Shown here in pieces: positions 44,504-54,188 of a stretch of 64,000 bases of DNA. Source of the stretch: Neomoorella sulfitireducens. Lineage in GTDB: Bacteria; Bacillota; DSM-521; Neomoorellales; Neomoorellaceae. Numbering within the stretch: the stretch's first letter is position 1; every line of letters starts with the position of its first letter. The stretch lies in NCBI RefSeq assembly GCF_024733845.1, contig NZ_JANRHG010000002.1, positions 1 through 64,000 on the forward strand. Direction: 5' to 3'. The notes under the pieces are model-generated. The model worked only from the letters and a program-made list of their open reading frames with translations, was not told the DNA's origin and made no database searches. The position numbers and the translations under genes are program-made.

Positions 44504-45810
44504 TCTTCTTCCCTGACTTCTACCCCCAGCCGGGCCAGGTCGGCGGCAAAATGGGGGTAAGAAATGGCCATACATTCAGCGCCCTTGATTACCGTTGGCC
44601 CTTCGGCCACCAGGGCGGCTACTGCCAGGGCCATTCCCAGGCGGTGATCGCCGTGACTGTCCACCACTGTTCCCTGGAGGCGGCCCCCTTTAACCCCTTT
44701 AATCAGGAAACCATCGGGCCGTGCCTGGATATTGGCGCCCATCCTGTCCAGCTCGCGGGCCACCATAGTGATGCGGTCGCTCTCCTTCACCCTCAGTTCG
44801 GCTGCGTCGCGGATTACCGTTTCCCCTTCGCCCAGGGCGGCCGCCACTGCCAGGACTGGTATTTCATCAATGAGGCGGGGAATGAGTTCGCCGCCCATCT
44901 CCACACCCCGGAGGCTGCTGGAGGTTGCCTGGATATCACCGGCCAGCTCGCCGCCGCTCTCGCCCCGGGGCATTACCGATATTTGCGCCCCCATGGACAG
45001 CAGTACATCCAGGATGCCGGTGCGGGTGGGGTTTAAATTTACATTTTCCAGGGTGATACTGGCCCGGGGATGGATACACCCGGCTACCAGGAAAAAAGCC
45101 GCTGCTGAAATATCCCCTGGAACGCTGATGGTTAATGGCTGCAGGGGCCTCTGGCCTGCGATCCTGACAGCCAGCCCTTCGACCTTGATAGCAGCCCCGG
45201 CTGCTTTGAGCAGGCGCTCACTGTGATCCCGTGAGCGGCAGGGTTCAATAATAACCGTCTCCCCGGGGGCAAAAAGGCCGGCCAGGAGCAGGGCCGATTT
45301 TACCTGGGCACTGGCCACCGGCAGGGTATAGGTAAGGGGTTGCAGGTTACCACCCTGGATACTTAAGGGGGCCAGTTCCCCGCCCTGGCGTCCCCAGATC
45401 CTGGCCCCCATGGCCGCAAGGGGCCGGGTCACCCGGCCCATGGGCCGGCGGCGCAGGGAGGCGTCGCCAGTCATCACGCTATAAAAGGGCTGCCCGGCCA
45501 GCACCCCCAGGAGGAGGCGCATGGTGGTACCCGAATTGCCGGCATCGAGGATCGCTTCCGGCTCTTTCAAGGAACCCATCCCTTCACCGCGGACAACTAC
45601 CTGGCCTTCGTGGGGGCCATCGATATCTACTCCCAGGGCCCTGAGACATCTTAAAGTGCTGAGGCAGTCGGCTCCCTCCAGGAAACCCTCGATGACCGTT
45701 GTCCCTTCGGCGAGAGCCCCGATGATGGCCGCCCGGTGGGAAATGGATTTATCCCCCGGAGGTCTTAAAGTTCCCGCCAGGGATGGCGGCGGCTTGATAA
45801 TAAGCTGCAT
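44500..45810 (-). CDS. aroA: 3-phosphoshikimate 1-carboxyvinyltransferase (EPSP synthase)
   Basis: The 436-residue protein joins shikimate-3-phosphate and PEP. It has PPGDKSISHRAAIIGALA at the N-terminus, LDAGNSGTTMRLLLGVLAGQ near 88 (the substrate loop), RRPMGRVTRPLAAMGA, and DEIPVLAVAAALGEG near 313 with the catalytic Asp. The LDAGNSGTT form, with Ala instead of the class I Gly, resembles class II enzymes, which tend to be less glyphosate-sensitive. It lies between tyrA and cmk in the aromatic gene block. Confidence 0.95.
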   Translation of the reverse strand: MQLIIKPPPSLAGTLRPPGDKSISHRAAIIGALAEGTTVIEGFLEGADCLSTLRCLRALGVDIDGPHEGQVVVRGEGMGSLKEPEAILDAGNSGTTMRLLLGVLAGQPFYSVMTGDASLRRRPMGRVTRPLAAMGARIWGRQGGELAPLSIQGGNLQPLTYTLPVASAQVKSALLLAGLFAPGETVIIEPCRSRDHSERLLKAAGAAIKVEGLAVRIAGQRPLQPLTISVPGDISAAAFFLVAGCIHPRASITLENVNLNPTRTGILDVLLSMGAQISVMPRGESGGELAGDIQATSSSLRGVEMGGELIPRLIDEIPVLAVAAALGEGETVIRDAAELRVKESDRITMVARELDRMGANIQARPDGFLIKGVKGGRLQGTVVDSHGDHRLGMALAVAALVAEGPTVIKGAECMAISYPHFAADLARLGVEVREEE

Positions 45811-45869
45811 TCTTTTCCTCCTGATTCCCCTTCCAAACTACCAGGAATATCTACCGGTGTCAAGCCGTT

Positions 45870-47045
45870 TTACAACATCCGGGCATTAATCCCTTTGCTT
45901 TGTAATATTTCCAGGGCTTTTGAGGCAGCGGCGGCTGTGGTAAAGCCCAGGCGGATGCTGCCTCCTTCCCCCTCCCGCACCCGGAGGATTTCGATGTCAA
46001 TAATATTAATACCGGCATTGCCCAGGACCGAAGCCATACCGCCAATAACCCCCGGCTGGTCGGGGACGGTCACCACCAGTTCATGGAGGGCGGGCAGCAG
46101 GCCTTTTTGCCGCACCGGCACCTGGGCCCTTAAAGAGCGGGCCTGTTGTAATGCAGCCTCCAGGTCCTCGCCATCACCCCGGGCAATCATCCCCTCCAGG
46201 GCTTCCACCTGGCGGCGCCAGCATTTTAACAAAGTAAGAATAGCCTGGCGGTTGTGGAGAAAAATATCCCGCCACATGACCGGGTCCCCCGCAGCGATGC
46301 GGGTTGTATCCCGGAAACCCCCGGCAGCCAGCATCAGGGCCAGGGGATGCTCCCGGGAAAGAATGCCAGCAGTTTGCATCAGGCTGACGGCTAAGAGATG
46401 GGGTAAATGGCTGATCCCGGCCACCACCAGGTCGTGCTCCTCCGGATCTAGAGTCATAACCCTTGAGCCCATCACCTGGAACAACTCTTCCAGGCGTTTC
46501 AAGGCCCCAGCATCGGTGGCCGGGGTCGGCGTTAATACATAGACGGCATTTTCCAGGAGATAGCGGTCGGCGGCCTTGATGCCGGCCCGCTCGGATCCGG
46601 CCATGGGATGGCCGCCGACATAAAAGGCCCGGGGCTGGAAAATACTTTCCAGTTCCCGGACAACGGCTCCTTTGACGCTGCCGGTGTCGGTAACAATGGT
46701 CCCAGGCGCCAGGGCCGGGGCGATGGCCCCGGCCACCTGGCTTAAGGTCCCTACCGGTACGGCCAGAATTACTACCTCAGCCCCAGCGACGGCTTCCTCC
46801 GGGCAGGTAGCCTGGTGGTTGATGGCACCAAGTTGCATGGCCGCCTGGATGGCCTCAACCTCGCGGTCATAGCCCGCCACTTCCCGGGCCAGGCCTCCCT
46901 GCAGCAGGGCCAGGCCCAGGGAACCCCCCATGAGGCCCAGGCCGATGATGGCCACTCTTTCAACCAGAGGACCGGCTCGTTTGTTACTATTTATTTCCTT
47001 TACTGGCGGTGGAGCAACCGGAACCGGACCCGGAACTAGCTGCAA
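45870..47045 (-). CDS. tyrA: prephenate dehydrogenase with C-terminal ACT domain
   Basis: The 391-residue enzyme oxidises prephenate toward tyrosine. The NAD site VAIIGLGLMGGSLGLALL starts near residue 31. VTDTGSVKGAVV, GGHPMAGSERAGIKAA and the late HDLVVAGISHLPHLLAVSL are diagnostic. Residues about 310-391 form an ACT domain (LVVTVPDQPGVIGGMASVLG). The start is TTG 47043-47045, 7 bases after GGGGGG and overlapping the pheA stop by 10 bases; the longer frame overlaps pheA too far. Feedback by tyrosine is probable from the ACT domain. Confidence 0.93.
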   Translation of the reverse strand: MQLVPGPVPVAPPPVKEINSNKRAGPLVERVAIIGLGLMGGSLGLALLQGGLAREVAGYDREVEAIQAAMQLGAINHQATCPEEAVAGAEVVILAVPVGTLSQVAGAIAPALAPGTIVTDTGSVKGAVVRELESIFQPRAFYVGGHPMAGSERAGIKAADRYLLENAVYVLTPTPATDAGALKRLEELFQVMGSRVMTLDPEEHDLVVAGISHLPHLLAVSLMQTAGILSREHPLALMLAAGGFRDTTRIAAGDPVMWRDIFLHNRQAILTLLKCWRRQVEALEGMIARGDGEDLEAALQQARSLRAQVPVRQKGLLPALHELVVTVPDQPGVIGGMASVLGNAGINIIDIEILRVREGEGGSIRLGFTTAAAASKALEILQSKGINARML

Positions 47046-47896
47046 CTGGTTTCCCCCCTGTCCTGGGAGTAAGATCCCAGGATTTTTAATAAACCCGTCC
47101 TGGATTTCAGGCCTGCCAGCACTTCTTTTAATGGTGGTGCCGTGGCTTTGCCCTCGCAATCAATAAAGAAAAGGTATTCCCCCAGTTCCTTTTTGGTCGG
47201 ACGGGATTCAATACGGGTCAAATTAATGCCGGCTTCAGCAAAATCCTTTAAAATGGCATAAAGACTTCCCGGGCGGTTGGCCAGGGCAGCCACCACCAGG
47301 GAGGTCTTGTAAGGACCGGGGAGGGACGGTGCCTCCCGCCCCAGGACCCAGAAGCGCGTTTTATTTTCCTGGTAATCCTGGATGCCGGTTGCCAGTACCG
47401 GTAGCTGGTAAAGCCTGGCGGCAAAGGCCGAAGCGATGGCCGCCAGTTCTGGCCTCTGGCGGGCCTCCCTGGCAGCCTCAGCCGTACTGGTAACCGCCTT
47501 AAGTTTTGCTCCAGGGAGGTTAGTGGCCAGGTAATGGCGGCACTGGGCCAGGGCCTGGGGGTGGGACCAGACTTCCCGGATTGCTTTCATATCCTCTGCC
47601 TGGCCCATAAGGCAGTGGCAGACCGGCAATACTACTTCGCCGATTACCTGCAGCCCTTCTTCCTCCAGGACCAGGTCCAGGGTGAGGTTCACCGCTCCTT
47701 CGATGGAGTTTTCCACCGGTAAAATCCCTGCTCCTGCCTGGTGGTTTTGGATTGCGGCCAGGACTTCCGGGAGGCTCAGGCAGGCCAGGAAAGTATCCGC
47801 CCCTGCCTGCCAGTTGAAACCTGCCCGCCGTGCCCAGGCAACTGCCGCCTCATGGGAAAAAGTCCCGGGGGGCCCCAGGTAAGCTATTGCCTTCAT
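47036..47896 (-). CDS. pheA: prephenate dehydratase
   Basis: The 286-residue enzyme makes phenylpyruvate for phenylalanine. [14 protein letters not shown] is at the N-terminus, [17 protein letters not shown] near 76, and the catalytic TRFWVLGR near 172. A C-terminal ACT domain ([37 protein letters not shown]) has the ESRP phenylalanine-binding motif. It is a monofunctional form without chorismate mutase, which is supplied by aroH. It overlaps both aroF and tyrA. Confidence 0.95.
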   Translation of the reverse strand: MKAIAYLGPPGTFSHEAAVAWARRAGFNWQAGADTFLACLSLPEVLAAIQNHQAGAGILPVENSIEGAVNLTLDLVLEEEGLQVIGEVVLPVCHCLMGQAEDMKAIREVWSHPQALAQCRHYLATNLPGAKLKAVTSTAEAAREARQRPELAAIASAFAARLYQLPVLATGIQDYQENKTRFWVLGREAPSLPGPYKTSLVVAALANRPGSLYAILKDFAEAGINLTRIESRPTKKELGEYLFFIDCEGKATAPPLKEVLAGLKSRTGLLKILGSYSQDRGETSCS

Positions 47897-48921
47897 GATA
47901 CCAGATGCCCCAGTTCCCGGCTATTGGCAGCGATAATGGGCCGGATTTCCTGTACCAGGCGGGCAAATTGCTCCGGTGTCAGGGACTGGGGGCCATCGGA
48001 GAGGGCTTCCTGGGGGTTGGGGTGAACCTCGATCATTAAGCCGTCAGCACCAGCAGCCAGGGCGGCCCTGGCCATGGGAGCGACCATAAACTTGCGCCCG
48101 GTCCCGTGGCTGGGATCGACAATGACCGGCAGGTGGGATAAATGCTTTACTGCTGGTACGGCGCTCAGGTCCAGGGTATTACGGGTGTACGTCTCAAAAG
48201 TACGGATGCCCCGTTCGCATAAGATAACCTGGCTATTACCTTCAGTTAGGATGTATTCGGCGGCCAGGAGCCATTCCTCAATGGTCGCCGACAGGCCGCG
48301 CTTCAAAAGCACCGGCTTTTGGGTGCGGCCCACGGCCTGGAGCAGGGCAAAGTTTTGCATGTTCCGGGAACCTATTTGCAGTACATCGGCAACCTGCGCG
48401 ACTTCGGTGACCAGGGCCGGGTCCATGATTTCCGTCACAACAGGCAAACCAGTGACTTCCCGGGCTTCGGCCAGGAATTCCAGGCCTTTGGCGGCCAGGC
48501 CCTGGAAGGAGTAAGGTGAGCTGCGGGGTTTATAGGCTCCTCCCCGCAGCATGGTCGCCCCGGCCTCGCGTACGGCCATGGCGGTTTCCAGGAGCTGCTC
48601 CCGGCTCTCCACCGCGCAGGGCCCGGCGATTATCTGCACCTGGCGGCCGCCGACGGTCAAATCCCCTACAGGTACCACGGTGTCCTCGGGGTGAAAGTCC
48701 CGGCCGGCCAGTTTGTAGGGATGTAAAATGGGCACCACCTTTTCCACCCCGGGCAAGGCGGCCAGGGTTTCAGCCCTTAAACGTGTTTTATCGCCAATGG
48801 CACCAATTATTGTCCGTTCTATTCCCCGGGACAGGTGCACCTTGAAACCCTCCCGTTCCAGGCGCGCTATCACCGCCTGCTGTTCCTCAGAAGTTGCTCC
48901 GGGTTCCATGACAATGATCAT
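47893..48921 (-). CDS. aroF: 3-deoxy-7-phosphoheptulonate synthase (type I-beta)
   Basis: The 342-residue enzyme condenses PEP and erythrose-4-phosphate, the entry to the shikimate pathway. An N-terminal ferredoxin-like regulatory domain (about 1-70, [19 protein letters not shown]) precedes the TIM barrel with [56 protein letters not shown] and DPSHGTGR. The N-terminal domain may mediate tyrosine or other feedback. It leads aroF-pheA-tyrA-aroA-cmk-plsC behind its own promoter and a leader with a terminator. Confidence 0.95.
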   Translation of the reverse strand: MIIVMEPGATSEEQQAVIARLEREGFKVHLSRGIERTIIGAIGDKTRLRAETLAALPGVEKVVPILHPYKLAGRDFHPEDTVVPVGDLTVGGRQVQIIAGPCAVESREQLLETAMAVREAGATMLRGGAYKPRSSPYSFQGLAAKGLEFLAEAREVTGLPVVTEIMDPALVTEVAQVADVLQIGSRNMQNFALLQAVGRTQKPVLLKRGLSATIEEWLLAAEYILTEGNSQVILCERGIRTFETYTRNTLDLSAVPAVKHLSHLPVIVDPSHGTGRKFMVAPMARAALAAGADGLMIEVHPNPQEALSDGPQSLTPEQFARLVQEIRPIIAANSRELGHLVS

Positions 48922-48940
48922 TTGTAACCCCCCTGCAAAA

Positions 48941-48971
48941 GCAAAACGTCACCCACGCCAGGAGTGACGTT
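48941..48971 (-). terminator. terminator in the aroF leader (possible attenuator)
   Basis: AACGTCAC/GTGACGTT (48964-48971 with 48945-48952) forms an 8-bp stem followed on the minus strand by TTGCTTTT. It sits between the promoter and the aroF SD. An upstream GGCAGGAG (48988-48995) can pair 7 of 8 with CTCCTGGC in the terminator's 5' side, a possible antiterminator. Confidence 0.7.
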
Positions 48972-49056
48972 TTTTCAAGTGCCATCTCTCCTGCCGTACT
49001 GCCATCCTGCCATTTTAAGTAACCCTGCAGTGTTACCCTACCATACTACAATTTAG

Positions 49057-49085
49057 ACTATAGCACAGTGCCCCCCTCCTGGCAA
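49057..49085 (-). promoter_or_regulatory. sigma-A promoter of the aroF unit
   Basis: TTGCCA (49080-49085), a 17-bp spacer and TATAGT (49057-49062) lie on the minus strand immediately after trpA, giving a leader of about 130 nt before aroF. Confidence 0.75.
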
Positions 49086-49103
49086 GGGGCCTTTTTATCA
49101 TTT

Positions 49104-49886
49104 TTATATAGCCTGGCGTAAGCTTTGGACAACTTCCACGGCTGCCGGCAGGCCTCCTTCATGGAGGGCCCGCACGACGGCGCTGCCGACGATTATGCCG
49201 TCGCAGAGGGGAGCCAGGAGCCTGGCTTGCTCAGGATGGCTGATGCCGAATCCTACCCCCAGGGGGAGGTCCGTTGCCTCCCGCACCCTGGCGAGATACG
49301 CCGCAATCCCGGGGGGCAGGCTTTCCCTGGCCCCGGTTACCCCGGTCAGGGAAACGCAGTAGATAAAGCCCTGCGCTGCCGCGGCAATTTGCTGCAGGCG
49401 TTCTGCCGGCGTCGTCGGCGCCACCAGGGGAATGGCAGCTAGTTTTACCGCTTCTAATTTTTCCCGTAAAGGGGCGCTTTCTTCCAGGGGCAGGTCGGGA
49501 ACGATCAGGCCGTCTACCCCGGCGGCGGCCAGGTCGGCAGCCAGCCCTGCCAGGCCGTACTGGAGGAGGGGGTTGTAGTAGCTCATGAGGACCAGGGGTA
49601 GGCTCACCCGGGAGCGCAAATTCTTTACCAGGTCCAGGATCTTCCTTAAATTCGTCCCCCTGGCCAGGGCGCGGGTGCTGGCGGCCTGGATGACCGGGCC
49701 ATCGGCCACAGGATCGGAGAAGGGTACCCCCAGCTCAATGATATCAACCCCGGCTGCCGCCAGTTCCTGCACGGCTGCGGCCGTCACCTCCAGGGAAGGA
49801 TCCCCGGCACAGAGGTAGACGATTAAAGCTTTACGCCCTTCCTTTTCCCGGGCGGCAAAGGCGGCGCTGATCCTTTCAACACCCAT
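49104..49886 (-). CDS. trpA: tryptophan synthase alpha subunit
   Basis: The 260-residue protein cleaves indole-3-glycerol phosphate to indole. [34 protein letters not shown] (catalytic Glu and Asp) and [12 protein letters not shown] are family motifs. ATG 49884-49886 has GGAGGAG upstream and overlaps the trpB stop by 11 bases, so the longer frame is rejected. It is the last gene of the trp operon. Confidence 0.96.
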   Translation of the reverse strand: MGVERISAAFAAREKEGRKALIVYLCAGDPSLEVTAAAVQELAAAGVDIIELGVPFSDPVADGPVIQAASTRALARGTNLRKILDLVKNLRSRVSLPLVLMSYYNPLLQYGLAGLAADLAAAGVDGLIVPDLPLEESAPLREKLEAVKLAAIPLVAPTTPAERLQQIAAAAQGFIYCVSLTGVTGARESLPPGIAAYLARVREATDLPLGVGFGISHPEQARLLAPLCDGIIVGSAVVRALHEGGLPAAVEVVQSLRQAI

Positions 49887-51081
49887 GGTTTTCTCCTCCC
49901 TCCTGGAGCACAGCCTCCACTTGCTGGACATCCTTATCGCCGCGGCCGGAGAGATTAACAATGATAATTTCTTCCTGTGATAACCCGGGGGCCATTTTCA
50001 TGGCCAGGGCTACGGCATGGGCGCTTTCCAGGGCCGGGATAATGCCTTCGGTACGGCTCAACAGTTGAAAAGCCTCCAGGGCCTCGGCGTCAGTAATAGC
50101 CATATAGGTGGCCCGCCCGCTGTCTTTAAGGTAGCTATGCTCCGGTCCTACACCGGGATAATCGAGGCCGGCTGATAGCGAGTATACCGGCTTGATCTGG
50201 CCGTTTTCGTCCTGGACGATATAACTGTAAGATCCCTGGAAGACGCCGGGCCGGCCGGCAGTTAACGAGGCTGCATGCCGGCCGGTTTTTAACCCTCGCC
50301 CGGCCGCTTCAGCGCCCCACATCTTGACCCCGGCATCCTGGATAAAGGGATAAAAGAGGCCCATAGCGTTGCTGCCCCCCCCAACACAGGCAATGAGGTG
50401 GTCTGGCAGGCGGCCTGAAGCCTCCAGGACCTGTTGCCGCGTTTCTTCACCGATGACGGCCTGGAAGTCCCGGACCATCATGGGGTAAGGGTGGGGACCA
50501 ACAACTGAACCGATTAGATAATAGGTGGTCCGGACGTTGGTAACCCAGTCCCGCAGGGCTTCATTAACGGCATCCTTTAAAGTGCAGCTGCCGGCCGCCA
50601 CGGGAATTACCCTGGCCCCCAGGAGTTCCATGCGGAAGACATTCAGGGCCTGGCGGCGGGTATCTTCTTCCCCCATGTAAATTTCGCATTCCATTCCCAG
50701 GAGGGCGGCAACGGTGGCTGTGGCCACCCCGTGCTGGCCAGCACCGGTTTCGGCAATAAGGCGTTTTTTGCCCATGCGCCGGGCGAGTAAAGCCTGGCCC
50801 AGGGCGTTATTCAGCTTGTGGGAACCGGTATGGTTAAGATCCTCGCGTTTCAGGTAAACCCGGGCCCCGCCCAGGTGCCTGGTGAGATTGGCTGCGAAAT
50901 ATAGAGGTGTCGGCCGGCCGGCGTACTGCTCAAGGTAATATTTTAATTCCCTTTGAAAGGTGGGATCCTCCCTGGCCTCCCGGTATGCCTTTTCGATTTC
51001 CTTAAGGGCCGGCATGAGGGTTTCGGGTACGAAGCGCCCGCCGTAGGGACCAAAATGCCCCCGGCTGTCTGGTAATACCAT
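49876..51081 (-). CDS. trpB: tryptophan synthase beta subunit
   Basis: The 401-residue PLP enzyme joins indole and serine. The PLP lysine is in [20 protein letters not shown] (near 80-99), with [19 protein letters not shown], the GGGSNAMG phosphate-binding loop, and [11 protein letters not shown]. It is the classical TrpB1 form that partners TrpA. The start is ATG at 51079-51081; it follows trpF after about 38 bases. Confidence 0.96.
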   Translation of the reverse strand: MVLPDSRGHFGPYGGRFVPETLMPALKEIEKAYREAREDPTFQRELKYYLEQYAGRPTPLYFAANLTRHLGGARVYLKREDLNHTGSHKLNNALGQALLARRMGKKRLIAETGAGQHGVATATVAALLGMECEIYMGEEDTRRQALNVFRMELLGARVIPVAAGSCTLKDAVNEALRDWVTNVRTTYYLIGSVVGPHPYPMMVRDFQAVIGEETRQQVLEASGRLPDHLIACVGGGSNAMGLFYPFIQDAGVKMWGAEAAGRGLKTGRHAASLTAGRPGVFQGSYSYIVQDENGQIKPVYSLSAGLDYPGVGPEHSYLKDSGRATYMAITDAEALEAFQLLSRTEGIIPALESAHAVALAMKMAPGLSQEEIIIVNLSGRGDKDVQQVEAVLQEGGENHGC

Positions 51082-51119
51082 ATTGCGTTTACCTCCGTAT
51101 CAGTATTTTCACCTCTTCG

Positions 51120-51767
51120 CTAGGGGTGATGCAGTGGTGGACGGCTGACCTGCTCTTCAGCTTCCCTCACAGCCTGTAGAAATGAAACTATTTTGGCCGG
51201 ATCCTTGCGGCCGTTTGTTTCCACGCCACTGGCGACATCGACAGCATAGGGCCGCACGGTACGGATGGCGGTGCCAACATTCTCGGGTGTCAGGCCCCCG
51301 GCCAGGATGATAGGCCGGCCCCGGGCCACGGCATCTTTGGCCAGATCCCAGTTAAAGGTCCGGCCACTGCCGCCGGCAACCCCCGGGACGTAAGCATCCA
51401 GGAGGAAGCCCTGTACCTCCGGGTAAGAGTCTATGGCCTGGATAAAGCTGGCATCCCGTACCCGGAAGGCTTTAATAACCCGTTGGGAAAGGCCGTGGCA
51501 GTATTCTGGCGGCTCATCGCCATGGAGCTGGAGGACATCCAGGCGGCAGAAGGTGGCTATTTCCATGAGGCTGTAGCGAGGCTCATTCACGAAAACGCCT
51601 ACCGTCGTGGTAAAGGGCGGCAGCTTCATTATTATCTCCCGGGCGGTTTCCGGGTTTACTTGCCGGGGACTCCTGGCAAAGACAAAACCCAGAGTATCGA
51701 CGCCGGCGTCCAGGACCAGCCGGGCTTCTTCATAGCTCCGGATGCCGCAAATTTTTACCCTGATCAT
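51120..51767 (-). CDS. trpF: phosphoribosylanthranilate isomerase
   Basis: The roughly 215-residue TIM-barrel enzyme carries out the Amadori step of tryptophan synthesis. KICGIRSYEEARLVLDAGVD, VGVFVN, LQLHGDEPPEY, and ILAGGLTPENV with VDVASGVE are diagnostic. ATG 51767 is preferred over the adjacent GTG 51770 because AGGAG is then 7 bases away. It is 20 bases after trpC. Confidence 0.95.
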   Translation of the reverse strand: MIRVKICGIRSYEEARLVLDAGVDTLGFVFARSPRQVNPETAREIIMKLPPFTTTVGVFVNEPRYSLMEIATFCRLDVLQLHGDEPPEYCHGLSQRVIKAFRVRDASFIQAIDSYPEVQGFLLDAYVPGVAGGSGRTFNWDLAKDAVARGRPIILAGGLTPENVGTAIRTVRPYAVDVASGVETNGRKDPAKIVSFLQAVREAEEQVSRPPLHHP

Positions 51768-51787
51768 CACGCCACTCCTGTTATGAT

Positions 51788-52564
51788 TTAGGATAGACTC
51801 AACTCGGCAACTTTTAACTTTACATCCCCCGCCGTCATCAGTGCTTCCCCCACCAGGATGGCATCAACGCCGGCCCCGGCAACCAGGGCCGCATCGGCCC
51901 GGCTCATGATTCCGCTTTCACTGACCACTACGGGCCCCGGGGGGATCAAGGGCCGCAAAGCAAGGGTGGTATGCAAGTCAACTTTAAAGGTCCGTAAATC
52001 CCGGTTATTGATGCCGATAATCCCGGCGCCGGCCTGGAGGGCTACTTCAACTTCTGCCTCTGTATGGACTTCTACCAGGGCTCCCAGCTTAAGCCTATCC
52101 GCCAGGGCCAGGTATTCCTGCAGTTCTGCCGGCTCCAGGGCAGCAACAATTAGCAGCACAGCATCAGCCCCTAAAGCCCGGGCTTCATAAATCTGGTAGG
52201 GGTCAACAATAAAATCCTTGCGGAGTAGAGGCAGGGAGGTTACCTGCCGCACCCGGGACAGGTACTCCGGCTTACCCTTAAAGAAACGCCAATCTGTTAA
52301 TACGGAAATGGCTGCCGCCCCGGCAGCTGTATAAAGGCGGGCCTGTTCCTCCAGGTCAAAGGCGGCCCGGATCAGGCCCCGGGAAGGCGAAGCCTGCTTT
52401 AATTCGGCAATGAGGTTCAGGCCGGCCCCCTGGCGCCGCAGGGCGGCGCTAAAATCCACGGTCAAGGGTAAATTTTTTACCTCCCTTTCCAAGCGGGCCA
52501 GGGGCCTTTGCTCCCTGGTAACCGCCACTTCCCGGCGTTTATTGGCCAAAATCTCCGCAAGCAT
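51788..52564 (-). CDS. trpC: indole-3-glycerol phosphate synthase
   Basis: The 258-residue enzyme closes the indole ring. LIAELKQASPSRGLIR, AISVLTDWRFFKGKPEYL, LLRKDFIVDPYQIYEARALG, IGINNRDLRTFKVD and VVSESGIMSRADA are family blocks with the catalytic Lys and Glu. The start ATG overlaps the trpD stop by one base. Confidence 0.96.
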   Translation of the reverse strand: MLAEILANKRREVAVTREQRPLARLEREVKNLPLTVDFSAALRRQGAGLNLIAELKQASPSRGLIRAAFDLEEQARLYTAAGAAAISVLTDWRFFKGKPEYLSRVRQVTSLPLLRKDFIVDPYQIYEARALGADAVLLIVAALEPAELQEYLALADRLKLGALVEVHTEAEVEVALQAGAGIIGINNRDLRTFKVDLHTTLALRPLIPPGPVVVSESGIMSRADAALVAGAGVDAILVGEALMTAGDVKLKVAELSLS

Positions 52565-53592
52565 CAGGCAGCCCAGCTTTCTATCCAGGCCGTCATATCT
52601 TGTAGTTTGGCCATGGCGGCGCCGGAATCGATACTCGTTGCAGCTGTAGCCAGGGCTGCCGGGAGGGAATTTTCTACACCCGCGGCTAGGAGGCCAAAGG
52701 CGGCATTGAGGAGAACTACGTCCCGGGCCGGGCCCTTTTCGCCCTTCAGTACGGAGCGGGTAATGGCAGCATTATCGGCTGCCGTCCCCCCGGCCAGGTC
52801 TTCTAAACCAGCCCGGGGCAGGCCGGCATCTTCAGGATAAAAGTTATAAGTGCTGAGGCTACCGTGATCCAGGCAGGTTATTTTCGTAGGTCCGGTGGTG
52901 GTGACTTCATCCAGGCCGTCGCTGCCGTGGACCACGTAAGCCCGGCGGCTCCCCAGCCGCCCCAGGACGGCGGCTACTGTTTCCGTTAAAGAAGGATCAT
53001 AGACGCCTACCAGCTGGCAGGGGGCACCGGCCGGGTTGGTCAGGGGACCAAGGAGGTTAAAGACGGTGCGGATGCCGATTTCCCGGCGCGGGCCGGCGGC
53101 ATACTTCATGGCACCGTGGAATACCGGGGCAAAAAGGAAGGCCATGCCCACCTCATCCAGGCAGCGGGCCACGGCTGCCGGCGGCAGGTCAACCTTGATT
53201 CCCAGGGCTTCCAGCACATCGGCGCTGCCGCAGCGGCTGGATACGGAACGATTGCCGTGTTTGGCTACGGCCACCCCGGCGCCGGCAATAACGAAGGCAG
53301 CCGTGGTGGAAATGTTAAAAGTATGGCGACCGTCACCGCCGGTCCCGCAGGTGTCAATAAAAACCTGGTGGCGGGTGGTCAGGGTGGCTGCCCGGCGGCG
53401 CATGCTCCGGGCAAAGCCAGTGATTTCTTCTACCGTTTCACCCTTCAAGCGCAGGGCAGTAAGAAAGGCAGCTATCTGGGCCGGGGTGGCCTCGCCGGTC
53501 ATGATGATATCCATTGCTTGCTCAGCTTCGGTCTCACTTAAATCCTGACCAGTTACAACCTGGCCAATTAGGGACTTTAACACTCTACTCAT
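52564..53592 (-). CDS. trpD: anthranilate phosphoribosyltransferase
   Basis: The 342-residue protein transfers phosphoribosyl to anthranilate. IDTCGTGGDGRHTFNISTT near 84 binds PRPP, then VAKHGNRSVSSRCGSADVLE, and HGSDGLDEVT near 228. ATG 53590-53592 is chosen; a TTG four codons upstream and a GTG three codons downstream are alternatives given the GAGGGGAG site. It is separated by 20 bases from trpG and is not fused to it. Confidence 0.95.
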   Translation of the reverse strand: MSRVLKSLIGQVVTGQDLSETEAEQAMDIIMTGEATPAQIAAFLTALRLKGETVEEITGFARSMRRRAATLTTRHQVFIDTCGTGGDGRHTFNISTTAAFVIAGAGVAVAKHGNRSVSSRCGSADVLEALGIKVDLPPAAVARCLDEVGMAFLFAPVFHGAMKYAAGPRREIGIRTVFNLLGPLTNPAGAPCQLVGVYDPSLTETVAAVLGRLGSRRAYVVHGSDGLDEVTTTGPTKITCLDHGSLSTYNFYPEDAGLPRAGLEDLAGGTAADNAAITRSVLKGEKGPARDVVLLNAAFGLLAAGVENSLPAALATAATSIDSGAAMAKLQDMTAWIESWAA

Positions 53593-53612
53593 CTCCCCTC
53601 GCAAAGGATAGT

Positions 53613-54188
53613 TTAGCTGGCTTTGTATTCTTCTAAAAAATTTTTCAGCAATTCCTTGCCCACCGTCGTCAGGATGGATTCCGGGTGGAACTGGACCCCT
53701 TCCACCGCCAGGTGGCGGTGGCGCAAGCCCATTAATTCACCGGTTTCGCTGCGGGCTGTGACTTCCAGGCAGTCCGGCAGGGTCTCTTCTTCAACTATCA
53801 GGGAATGATAACGGGTGGCAGTGAAGGGATTGGGGAGGTTACGATAAATAGTTTTACCGTTGTGGGTAATAGTTGAGGTCTTGCCGTGCATCAGCCTCGC
53901 GGCCCGCACTACCCGGCCGCCAAAGGCCTGGGCTATACTCTGGTGTCCCAGGCAAACCCCCAGGATGGGAATTTTCCCGGCAAAGGCGGTTATAGCCTCC
54001 AGGGAGATACCCGCTTCATTAGGCGTGCAGGGACCGGGAGAAAGGACCAGGTAATCAGGCTGCAGGGCAGCAATTTCTTCCAGGGTAATGGCGTCATTAC
54101 GCCGCACCACCACCTCCTGTCCCAGTTCCAGGAAATACTGGACCAGGTTATAGGTAAAGGAGTCGTAGTTATCGATCATTAGCAGCAT
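53613..54188 (-). CDS. trpG: anthranilate synthase glutamine amidotransferase subunit
   Basis: The 191-residue class I amidotransferase supplies ammonia to TrpE. The N-terminal [28 protein letters not shown], the nucleophile in [15 protein letters not shown] and the late [11 protein letters not shown] (His-Glu) are complete. In many Firmicutes the same subunit also serves PabB. It overlaps trpE by 20 bases. Confidence 0.95.
   Translation of the reverse strand: MLLMIDNYDSFTYNLVQYFLELGQEVVVRRNDAITLEEIAALQPDYLVLSPGPCTPNEAGISLEAITAFAGKIPILGVCLGHQSIAQAFGGRVVRAARLMHGKTSTITHNGKTIYRNLPNPFTATRYHSLIVEEETLPDCLEVTARSETGELMGLRHRHLAVEGVQFHPESILTTVGKELLKNFLEEYKAS

Noticed and set aside
44500-46000. Repeated CAGG/GCC-rich words resembling a repeat array
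   Set aside because: They are codon-usage effects in GC-rich coding sequence; spacing is irregular and no CRISPR-like repeat-spacer pattern exists in the window.
48922-49050. T-box upstream of aroF
   Set aside because: The AGGGTGGNACC core and specifier arrangement are absent.
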